In this document: in pieces, positions 1 to 5,301 of the stretch
Numbering within the stretch: the stretch's first letter is position 1
How the letters are laid out: every line of letters starts with the position of its first letter
Origin: Eubacterium sp.
GTDB lineage: Bacteria > Bacillota > Clostridia > Lachnospirales > Lachnospiraceae
Reading direction: 5' to 3'
NCBI GenBank assembly: GCA_017445525.1
Contig: JAFSTZ010000146.1
Span: 1 to 5,397 of the forward strand
DNA length: 5,397 nucleotides
Program-made: the position numbers and the translations under genes
The notes under the pieces: model-generated
Seen by the model: only the letters and a program-made list of their open reading frames with translations
Database searches by the model: none
Told to the model about the DNA's origin: nothing

Positions 1-897
1 AGGGATGTGGCAGAAAAAGCTGTTAAGTATTTAAGATATAGCGGGATCCTTTCAAGTGCTCTGGCAAACGGCGTGCCGGAGGAGACATCTGATGAGGAAG
101 TGACGGATAAGGAGATAACGGATGAGGAGACATCCGGCGAGGAGGAGTTTCTCGTTATCGTTGCGGATGTAGAGCTTGATTATGCACTCGACTGCCTGAT
201 CGATCTTGATCCCGGAGAAACAGTTGATGAGGATCGACTGTATGAACTTGTTCCCGATATAGAGGACAGACTTGATGAGATTGAGGAAGAAAAAGCTACA
301 CAGGAGTTCTCCGAACTTCGTTCCGAGGCAAGTTCCGTTTACGTTAAAAAGAAAGATAAATACGCCGATCTGCGTTTCTCCGGCTTTTCATTTATAGGCT
401 TTGGAATCATCGGCGTGGTTATACTTCTGTTGAACTTTTTCCACGTTATAAACCTGTTCAACACATATTCACTTATAGTGATGGCGATCGTATTTTTAGT
501 ATTCTTTATCATAGGTTTTTCGTCACTTCACAGAGCTAAACAGGTTAAGTCATCAGTGGCTGTTGAGGATGAGTTTACAGAGTCTCTGAACGAGTTTGTC
601 AGGGATCATCTCGGTGACGAGGTTATCGATGAGTGGTATGATGAGTCAAAGCAGGATCAGGAAAACTACTTTGAGATACAGGACAGGATGATCTCGATGA
701 TGAAGGCGGAGTTTCCGAATATTCATCCATCATATATCGAGGAGATCGCCGAGGAAAGATACAACTCATATCTTGAAAGATCGGCCTATGAGAGTCCTGA
801 TGATATACCGGAGGCAGATGATATTTCGGAGGATGATCTGTCTGAGGATGAACCTGATGAAATATTCGATGAAATAGAGGTGGATGATGAGCTGTAA
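1..897 (+). CDS. Acidic two-TM membrane protein, 5'-partial, possibly with a DUF2007-like N-terminal domain
   Basis: The frame is open from the first base to TAA at 895-897. A GTG at 7 could be read as a start, but it has no properly spaced ribosome site and the preceding codons stay open, so the true start is probably outside the window. Residue numbers here count that GTG as 1. Residues 1-70 (AEKAVKYLRYSGI..., then a strand-like LVIVADVE stretch) resemble small alpha/beta domains of the DUF2007 'putative signal transducing' type, interrupted by an acidic pentapeptide repeat. A Glu-rich helical stretch follows at about 75-110. Two hydrophobic segments lie at about 126-147 and 154-175. Then comes a long charged cytoplasmic-looking region and an Asp/Glu-rich tail. 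No catalytic motif is visible, so function is unknown. The coding assignment is secure; the domain assignment is inference from pattern only. It is probably co-transcribed with the genes downstream. Confidence 0.75.
   Translation, partial: RDVAEKAVKYLRYSGILSSALANGVPEETSDEEVTDKEITDEETSGEEEFLVIVADVELDYALDCLIDLDPGETVDEDRLYELVPDIEDRLDEIEEEKATQEFSELRSEASSVYVKKKDKYADLRFSGFSFIGFGIIGVVILLLNFFHVINLFNTYSLIVMAIVFLVFFIIGFSSLHRAKQVKSSVAVEDEFTESLNEFVRDHLGDEVIDEWYDESKQDQENYFEIQDRMISMMKAEFPNIHPSYIEEIAEERYNSYLERSAYESPDDIPEADDISEDDLSEDEPDEIFDEIEVDDEL
76..150 (+). repeat. Five 15-nt units encoding acidic pentapeptides
   Basis: Five consecutive in-frame 15-nt units encode PEETS, DEEVT, DKEIT, DEETS and GEEEF. 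The shared pattern is x-E/K-E-x-T/S in the first four units. The middle three units begin GATGAGGA, GATAAGGA and GATGAGGA, and the string GAGGAGACATC occurs twice (79-89 and 124-134), so the similarity exists at DNA level too. The tract lies between a helix-like and a strand-like segment of the N-terminal domain, which suggests an expanded surface loop. Unit number is likely to vary between strains (inference). Confidence 0.6.
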
Positions 898-991
898 AAA
901 ATGTGAAACCAAAAACAGTAAGATCACTGAGATTCCCGGACAGGTAATAGAGTTAAAAAATGATGTTCAAACAGTAATAAAAAAACAAACC

Positions 992-998
992 AAGGGGG
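992..998 (+). promoter_or_regulatory. Ribosome binding site choosing the 1004 start
   Basis: AAGGGGG at 992-998 lies 5 nt before the ATG at 1004. The competing upstream starts at 884 and 887 have only AGAGGTGG (876-883), which abuts the ATG at 884 and is only 3 nt from the one at 887. This supports the short 50-aa product over a 90-aa form. Confidence 0.6.
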
Positions 999-1003
999 CT
1001 GTT

Positions 1004-1156
1004 ATGAAATCTTTATTCAAGTTTATCTTTAAGCTTATATGGAAGGCTATACTGGCTGCCGGAGCAACAGCAGGCATTCTCTTTGCTCTGAACAAGTTTG
1101 CACCCGATGTTTTTGATTCGATCATCGGCTGGTTTAAGGATCAGAGGGATGACTGA
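1004..1156 (+). CDS. Small hydrophobic membrane peptide (50 aa)
   Basis: Translation from ATG 1004 gives a 50-aa protein. It has a cationic, aromatic N-terminus (MKSLFKFIFKLIWK), one hydrophobic segment rich in Ala and Gly at about residues 14-28, and a short acidic, Trp-containing tail ending in DQRDD. It looks like a single-pass or amphipathic membrane peptide; I do not recognise a family. The frame is open back to ATG 884, which would add 40 residues including a CKKC pair near the N-terminus. That longer form would overlap the end of the preceding gene and is possible but has a poorly spaced ribosome site. Its last 8 nt overlap the start of the radical SAM gene, so translation is probably coupled. 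The gene is short, so coding status is likely but not certain. Confidence 0.6.
   Translation: MKSLFKFIFKLIWKAILAAGATAGILFALNKFAPDVFDSIIGWFKDQRDD
1136..1140 (+). promoter_or_regulatory. Ribosome binding site for the radical SAM gene
   Basis: AAGGA at 1136-1140 is 8 nt upstream of ATG 1149. It lies inside the 3' end of the 50-aa gene, and the pair overlap by 8 nt. This fixes the start at 1149 rather than at an in-frame TTG at 1098, which has no ribosome site and would add 17 residues read from the neighbouring gene. Confidence 0.7.
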
Positions 1157-3104
1157 TTCCGTTTCATCAAAAACATATGAGCTTGCGTTGTCTGATGATA
1201 TACTTATGCAGATAGAAAAACCTGCCAGATATACGGGTGGGGAGCTTAATATGGTCAAAAAGGAACTGTCAGAAGTGGCGGTTCGTTTTTGTATGTGTTT
1301 TCCGGATGTCTATGAGATAGGTATGTCTCATCTCGGCATCCAGATTTTATATGAGATGTTTAATTCCTGGGATGACACGTACTGTGAAAGAGTGTATTGT
1401 CTGTGGCCTGATCTGGACAAGATCATGAGAGAGAAACACATTCCGTTGTTTTCTCTTGAAACTCAGTCGGATATACACGACTTTGATTTTCTCGGCATAA
1501 CTCTTCAGTATGAGATGTGTTATACCAATATTCTTCAGGTTCTTGATCTGTCAGGCATACCATTTTTATCGATAGAAAGAACGGATGATGATCCGATCGT
1601 TGTTGCCGGAGGCCCATGCACATACAATCCGGAACCGGTTGCTGATTTCTTTGATATCGTTTATATCGGAGAGGGAGAGGTCAGCTTCAGGAAGTTGCTG
1701 GATGTCTATAAAGAAGTAAAGGCAAACGGCGGATCCAGGCGGATGTTTTTGTATAAAGCAGCCTCTGTCCCCGGTGTCTATGTTCCCTCACTATATGATA
1801 TAGAGTACAACGCAGATGGCACCATACAAAAGATGGAGCCTGTGATTTCTAACCGGCTATATGCGGAATTATGTGAAGCAAATCCGGGTATCACTGCGGA
1901 GGAGGTTTTTTCAGGTATCCCGACAACGGTTGTCAAGCAGGTTGAGAGCGATCTCGATCATACATATTATCCCAAGCATCCTTTGGTTCCTTACATCAGG
2001 GCTGTTCAGGATAGAGTAGTTCTGGAGATACAGAGAGGATGCATCAGGGGGTGCAGGTTTTGTCAGGCGGGCATGATCTACAGACCTATCAGACCGAGAA
2101 GTCTCGAGTACCTGAAAAAACTTGCGATAGAGATGCTTGACTCGACCGGATACGAGGAGATGACGCTTTCTTCATTGAGCTCAAGTGATTATGAGGAGCT
2201 TGAGGAACTGGTTACATTTTTGCTGGAACAGGGAGAAAAGTATCACTGCAACATAGCTCTGCCTTCCTTAAGGATAGATGCGTTTTCACTGGATGTTATG
2301 AGCAAGGTTCAGGATGTCAAAAAGTCATCACTTACGTTTGCTCCCGAGGCCGGATCCCAGCGTATGCGTGATGTCATCAATAAAAATCTGACCGAGGAAG
2401 AGATCCTTCACGGTGCTACGCAGGCGTTTCACGGTGGATGGAAGAGAGTTAAGCTGTACTTTATGCTGGGGCTTCCGGGTGAGACCGATGAAGATATAAA
2501 GGAGATCGCGAGGCTGTCGGATACGATCGCGGCCACATACTTTGAGGAGATCCCCAAAGAGGAGAGGCACGGCAGGCCTGAGATCACGGCCAGCACATCG
2601 TTCTTCGTGCCTAAGCCCTTTACGCCGTTCCAGTGGGCGCCTATGGGGACGGCTGATTATTTTGAGGAAAAACGCAGGCTTTTAAACGACACCTTCAAGG
2701 AGATGTTGAATCATAAATCGCTCAGATATATCTGCCATGATGCCATGACATCTGAACTTGAAGGGATATTTGCAAGAGGTGACAGGAGATTGTCAAAGGC
2801 TATCCTGGAGGCATATAAGAGAGGATGCATATTCGATGCGTGGACCGACTGGTTCAAGCCTGATGTCTGGAACAGTGTGCTTGATGACTGCGGTGTTGAC
2901 AGAGTGTTTTACAATTACAGAGAGCGCGGAGAGGATGAGATATTCCCCTGGGATTTTATAGATGCCGGCGTGACCAAGAGATTTATGTGGCGTGAATACG
3001 AAAAGTCAAAAGCTGCCGAGACTACACCGAATTGTCGAGAAAAATGTTCCGGCTGCGGAGCTGCAAAGTATGGTTGCGGAGTGTGCGTTTCAAACAGAGA
3101 TTGA
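1149..3104 (+). CDS. TIGR03960-type B12-binding-domain radical SAM protein (651 aa)
   Basis: This protein matches the clostridial radical SAM family that sits upstream of rng, rplU and rpmA. Residues ~20-250 form the cobalamin-binding-like domain, with FPDVYEIGMSHLG at 51-63, AGGP ending at 156 and GEGE at 174-177. I see no DxHxxG motif, so a histidine-ligated (base-off) cobalamin is not supported. The radical SAM core starts at about 285; Cys298, Cys302 and Cys305 (GCIRGCRFCQAG) form the CxxxCxxC site for the 4Fe-4S cluster that cleaves S-adenosylmethionine. TFAPEAGS (396-403) and YFMLGLPGE (437-445) are further core-barrel motifs. The C-terminus carries Cys629, 633, 636, 643 and 646, including a second CxxxCxxC arrangement that could hold another cluster or a metal. 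The family's substrate is not known to me; RNA or ribosome modification is a guess from the neighbourhood. Length is normal and the frame intact. Confidence 0.93.
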   Translation: MTDSVSSKTYELALSDDILMQIEKPARYTGGELNMVKKELSEVAVRFCMCFPDVYEIGMSHLGIQILYEMFNSWDDTYCERVYCLWPDLDKIMREKHIPLFSLETQSDIHDFDFLGITLQYEMCYTNILQVLDLSGIPFLSIERTDDDPIVVAGGPCTYNPEPVADFFDIVYIGEGEVSFRKLLDVYKEVKANGGSRRMFLYKAASVPGVYVPSLYDIEYNADGTIQKMEPVISNRLYAELCEANPGITAEEVFSGIPTTVVKQVESDLDHTYYPKHPLVPYIRAVQDRVVLEIQRGCIRGCRFCQAGMIYRPIRPRSLEYLKKLAIEMLDSTGYEEMTLSSLSSSDYEELEELVTFLLEQGEKYHCNIALPSLRIDAFSLDVMSKVQDVKKSSLTFAPEAGSQRMRDVINKNLTEEEILHGATQAFHGGWKRVKLYFMLGLPGETDEDIKEIARLSDTIAATYFEEIPKEERHGRPEITASTSFFVPKPFTPFQWAPMGTADYFEEKRRLLNDTFKEMLNHKSLRYICHDAMTSELEGIFARGDRRLSKAILEAYKRGCIFDAWTDWFKPDVWNSVLDDCGVDRVFYNYRERGEDEIFPWDFIDAGVTKRFMWREYEKSKAAETTPNCREKCSGCGAAKYGCGVCVSNRD

Positions 3105-3197
3105 TATTGTTTTGGGGCATAGTGTCGAGGAATAACTTTAAATCCGAGGACGCAGATTATCCGCATATGAAAGCAACATAAAAAGGACTTTAGATTT

Positions 3198-4427
3198 ATG
3201 TCAGAGATTAAAAACAGCATAGTTATCACCGATTATAATGATAAGACAGTAAGTCTTTTTCTAAAGGGTGAAACGATCTATGATGTCGTCACTTCTGATC
3301 CTGATGACAGTATAAATGTCGGTGATGTCTATGTCGGTCGCATACAGAGTGTTGTAAACAACATTAATGCTGCATTTATAGATCTTATTCCCGGAAAAAG
3401 AGGATATCTGAAACTCAGCGATAAGCAGAAAAAGATCCTAAAGCCCGAGCAGGAGATCATCGTACAGATCATAAAACCCGCCAAAGGGGACAAGGATCCC
3501 GTGTTATCAACGGATATCGAGTTGCCCGGCAGATATGCGGTGATAAAGTCAGGTGACGGTACAGTAAGCGTATCAAAAAAGATACGTGACGAGATGACTA
3601 TAGATAGATTAAAGTCTCTTGCAGGCAGAGTTTTAGGTGCTTTTGATATCAATAACATCAATGATGATAACACTGAGATTCGATCACAAGTGGTCGAAGA
3701 TCCTTCAGCCTGCGCTGACAGGCTTTCCGTCACGATCAGGACAAATGCTGCAGATGCGCCTGATGATGCCATAACCGATGAGATACATCGCCTATGCGAA
3801 ACTATGCGAGCCATCTTATCCCACGGTTCGCAACGGGTACTGTACTCAAGACTTTACCGCGAACCGCCGGTATATATCAGGCATATCAATAGCTACAGAT
3901 CTGATATGATCGACCGTATAATAACCGATCAGCCGGATGTGTATGAAGTCCTGACCGGGAAGGAACACGGCATCCCTGTTGAACTTTACAGTGATACATC
4001 ATTTCCGCTTGATGCACGGTTTGCAATATCAACATCAATAAACAAAGCATCCGACAGGAGAGTCTGGCTCAAAAGCGGAGCCAACCTGATCATCGACAGA
4101 ACCGAAGCCATGACCGTCATAGATGTCAATACAGCCAAGGCGATCGAAGGCAAGAGAGCAAGCAGGAGCACATTTCTCAAGATAAATATGGAAGCCGCCG
4201 ATGAGGTTGCAAGGCAACTGCGCCTGAGAAATATCTCCGGCATAATCATAGTTGATTTTATCGATATGAAAGACAAATCAGACAATGATCTTCTCATATC
4301 TCATATGCGAGATCTCCTGAAGGAAGACCCCGTAAAAGCCATGTACGTTGATATGACCGCCCTCGGTCTCATGGAGATCACGCGCAAGAAGCAGTTTTCC
4401 GATACGTCATTAAGCGTTCATTCTTAA
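3198..4427 (+). CDS. rng: Ribonuclease E/G family endoribonuclease, short form (409 aa)
   Basis: RNase E/G is a single-strand-specific endoribonuclease acting in rRNA maturation and mRNA decay in the cytoplasm. An S1-type RNA-binding domain begins near residue 40 (VGDVYVGRI, then NAAFIDL). The catalytic core has IIDRTEAMTVIDVNTAK and SGIIIVDFIDM. Asp309 and Asp353 correspond to the magnesium-binding Asp303 and Asp346 of E. coli RNase E; the spacing is one residue longer here (44 against 43). The LEAADE/ARQLRLR region is conserved (MEAADEVARQLRLR). The protein ends soon after the ALGLMEITRKK motif, so the CPxC Zn-link and the small domain of E. coli RNase E and RNase G (489 aa for RNase G) are absent. 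ATG 3198 is preceded by AAGGA at 3183-3187, with a 10-nt spacer. The gene lies 93 nt after the radical SAM gene with no visible terminator between, so co-transcription is likely. Confidence 0.92.
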   Translation: MSEIKNSIVITDYNDKTVSLFLKGETIYDVVTSDPDDSINVGDVYVGRIQSVVNNINAAFIDLIPGKRGYLKLSDKQKKILKPEQEIIVQIIKPAKGDKDPVLSTDIELPGRYAVIKSGDGTVSVSKKIRDEMTIDRLKSLAGRVLGAFDINNINDDNTEIRSQVVEDPSACADRLSVTIRTNAADAPDDAITDEIHRLCETMRAILSHGSQRVLYSRLYREPPVYIRHINSYRSDMIDRIITDQPDVYEVLTGKEHGIPVELYSDTSFPLDARFAISTSINKASDRRVWLKSGANLIIDRTEAMTVIDVNTAKAIEGKRASRSTFLKINMEAADEVARQLRLRNISGIIIVDFIDMKDKSDNDLLISHMRDLLKEDPVKAMYVDMTALGLMEITRKKQFSDTSLSVHS

Positions 4428-4431
4428 CTAC
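4401..4431 (+). repeat. Copy 1 of a degenerate tandem duplication (end of rng)
   Basis: This stretch covers the last codons of rng, encoding DTSLSVHS and the stop, plus 4 nt beyond. It matches 4466-4496 at 23 of 31 ungapped positions by hand count. Confidence 0.5.
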
Positions 4432-4465
4432 TGTATTCAGATGCTATTTAAGGGTATTATTTGCT

Positions 4466-4496
4466 GATACGCCATTGATTGTTCATCTTTAGCTGC
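4466..4496 (+). repeat. Copy 2 of a degenerate tandem duplication (after rng)
   Basis: This stretch lies 65 nt downstream of the rng copy. Read in the matching phase it would give DTPLIVHL followed by TAG. The 65-nt offset is not a multiple of three, so it is out of frame with rng and not translated as part of it. Seven of the eight differences are transitions, which fits an old duplication that has drifted. It overlaps the region just upstream of the proposed promoter at 4506-4514. Confidence 0.5.
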
Positions 4497-4505
4497 GATG
4501 TAATA

Positions 4506-4514
4506 TGTTATAAT
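4506..4514 (+). promoter_or_regulatory. Extended -10 promoter for the FakA-like gene
   Basis: TGTTATAAT at 4506-4514 is a perfect TATAAT (4509-4514) preceded by the extended TGn. No good -35 hexamer sits 16-18 nt upstream; the 17-nt position holds TCTTTA. Extended -10 promoters tolerate a weak -35. Transcription would begin near 4521, putting the 76-nt hairpin element inside a leader of roughly 138 nt. Confidence 0.5.
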
Positions 4515-4544
4515 TAATTACTTTATACTTATAACTGTTTAACA

Positions 4545-4620
4545 GAAGCGGCGTTCGAAGCATATTCTGAGCAGACTTTTATCGTCTGCGCAGAATATGC
4601 TCTCGAACATCAGCGCTTCG
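4545..4620 (+). repeat. 76-nt palindromic hairpin element, copy A
   Basis: The element folds into one long interrupted hairpin. Stem 1 pairs GAAGCG (4545-4550) with CGCTTC (4614-4619). An asymmetric internal loop follows, GC (4551-4552) opposite ATCAG (4609-4613). Stem 2 pairs GTTCGA (4553-4558) with TCGAAC (4603-4608). C4602 is bulged. Stem 3 has 11 pairs, 4559-4569 with 4591-4601. An A/G mismatch (4570, 4590) separates it from stem 4, GCAGAC with GTCTGC. The apical loop is TTTTATC (4577-4583). A second copy lies at 5033-5108 with compensatory changes. The copy sits in the probable 5' leader of the FakA-like gene, 38 nt before its ATG. No T-run follows, so it is not an intrinsic terminator. 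I do not recognise a named family; it could be a structured cis-regulatory RNA, an RNase processing site, or a REP/MITE-like DNA element. Confidence 0.85.
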
Positions 4621-4658
4621 TCCAATTATTTATACTATATTTTATCAGGAGGTAAACC

Positions 4659-4952
4659 ATGGAACCAATCAACAGTATCGATCCTGAGGAGGATCAGTTC
4701 GCTTACCGTTACGACACACAGCTTCTCATCGACAGAAGAGATGAGGATCTGGACGAGGATGAGATCTCGGATTATATCCTGAGCCACTTCGAGGGCAACT
4801 CCCTCATCGCAGCAGGAGATGAGGATCTGATCAAGATCCACTATCATACCAACGAGCCCTGGAAGATCCTCGAGTACTGCAATTCGATCGGCGAGATCTA
4901 CGATATAGTCGTGGAGGACATGATCCGCCAATCCCAGGGCTTGCAGGGTTGA
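4659..4952 (+). CDS. Stand-alone FakA/YloV-like (DAK-family) single-domain protein (97 aa)
   Basis: Start ATG 4659 has AGGAGG at 4647-4652 with a 6-nt spacer. Residues 16-88 resemble the region after the kinase domain in FakA/YloV, the subunit that phosphorylates fatty acids held by FakB. RYDTQLLI (17-24) aligns by eye with the GYCTEFLI-type motif, and GNSLIAAGDEDLIKIHYHT (46-64) with GDSLVVVGDEDLVKVHVHT. YNSIGEIYDI-type residues follow, as in the family. The two His of HxHT are present (61 and 63), but the Cys of the YCT motif is Asp19. No ATP-binding DAK2-like domain and no FakB-binding C-terminal domain are present, so kinase activity by itself is very unlikely; a binding or regulatory role is possible. 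Codon use is strongly biased: 12 of 13 Ile are ATC and 11 of 12 Glu are GAG, like the start of rplU and unlike rng, which suggests high expression. The gene is flanked by both hairpin elements. Confidence 0.8.
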   Translation: MEPINSIDPEEDQFAYRYDTQLLIDRRDEDLDEDEISDYILSHFEGNSLIAAGDEDLIKIHYHTNEPWKILEYCNSIGEIYDIVVEDMIRQSQGLQG

Positions 4953-5032
4953 TGCGAGCGCTTGCCCATACTGCTGATCCTACATCTTTGTCATGCATGT
5001 CAGACTGAAAAATCTTATCCTGTCGCAGTGCA

Positions 5033-5108
5033 GGAGCGGCGTTCGGTGCGTATTCTGAACAGACTTCATACGTCTGAGAAGAATACGCATCCGAACATCA
5101 GCGCTCCG
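5033..5108 (+). repeat. 76-nt palindromic hairpin element, copy B
   Basis: Same length and orientation as copy A, identical at 60 of 76 positions by hand count. Stem 1 pairs GGAGCG (5033-5038) with CGCTCC (5102-5107). The internal loop GC (5039-5040) opposite ATCAG (5097-5101) is unchanged. Stem 2 pairs GTTCGG with CCGAAC (5041-5046, 5091-5096). T5090 is bulged. Stem 3 pairs 5047-5056 with 5080-5089. A 3x3 internal loop follows, then CAGAC (5060-5064) with GTCTG (5072-5076), and the loop TTCATAC. It lies 80 nt after the FakA-like stop and ends 29 nt before the rplU -35 box, so it is outside the rplU transcript made from that promoter and would be in the 3' region of the FakA-like transcript. 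No T-run follows. Confidence 0.85.
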
Positions 5109-5137
5109 TACCTTTGTAGATAACCTGAAATTTTCCC

Positions 5138-5166
5138 TTGACATCAACCCACACAGATGGTATACT
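5138..5166 (+). promoter_or_regulatory. Sigma-A promoter of rplU
   Basis: TTGACA (5138-5143) is a perfect -35 box. A 17-nt spacer separates it from TATACT (5161-5166), a 5/6 match to the -10 box, and TGG immediately before adds an extended -10. Transcription should start near 5173, a few bases before the first paired base of the L21 leader. This gives rplU its own strong promoter, independent of the rng cluster upstream. Confidence 0.9.
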
Positions 5167-5177
5167 ATCACAGTATG

Positions 5178-5275
5178 TGACAAAACGAGTGACTCCGAAG
5201 CCGCTCGGCGAGGTCAGATTCCTACGCTGGATTATCATCCGGCGTGGACACCAAAGCCGGCGTGTCCGTTTGTCA
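5178..5275 (+). ncRNA. Ribosomal protein L21 leader (structured 5' UTR of rplU)
   Basis: The 5' UTR folds into a closed multi-branched structure. P1 pairs TGACAAA (5178-5184) with TTTGTCA (5269-5275), plus C5186-G5268 across a bulged A. Inside it are three hairpins. P2 (5190-5216) uses TGAC/GTCA and CCGA/TCGG. P3 (5221-5247) uses ACGCTGGAT with ATCCGGCGT around a TATC loop. P4 (5246-5267) uses GGACAC/GTGTCC. P3 and P4 abut at GG 5246-5247. Position directly before rplU matches the L21 leader family known from Firmicutes, in which the leader is thought to mediate feedback control of L21/L27 synthesis. The ribosome site (5289-5296) lies outside P1. The family assignment is from position and shape, not from a covariance-model search. 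Confidence 0.8.
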
Positions 5276-5301
5276 TGAATAATCAAATAGGAGGTGCAGT
5301 T

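Noticed and set aside
1098..1148. Earlier TTG start for the radical SAM protein
   Set aside because: No ribosome site precedes it, the extra 17 residues are read from the overlapping small gene, and AAGGA at 8 nt supports ATG 1149.
3329..3814. 161-codon open frame on the minus strand
   Set aside because: It lies wholly inside rng, has no family resemblance, and is a shadow of the rng codon pattern.
3941..3950. GTATGAAGTC in rng is exactly complementary to the apical part of copy B (5062-5071), suggesting RNA-RNA pairing
   Set aside because: It is a single 10-nt match inside coding sequence, copy A has no comparable partner, and the apical loop is the variable part of the element; chance is the simpler explanation.
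4452..4473. Small hairpin GGGTAT...ATACGCC after rng as a terminator
   Set aside because: The stem is only about six pairs with a bulged base and no following T-run.
4545..4620. Copy A hairpin as an intrinsic terminator of rng
   Set aside because: No T-run follows (next bases GTCCAATT), the internal loop is conserved, and a likely promoter lies upstream of it.
5033..5108. Copy B hairpin as a terminator or part of the rplU leader
   Set aside because: It lacks a T-run and ends upstream of the rplU -35 box, so it is not in that transcript.
4545..5108. CRISPR array or terminal inverted repeats of an insertion sequence
   Set aside because: There are only two units, in direct orientation, separated by a gene; no transposase and no spacer pattern are present.
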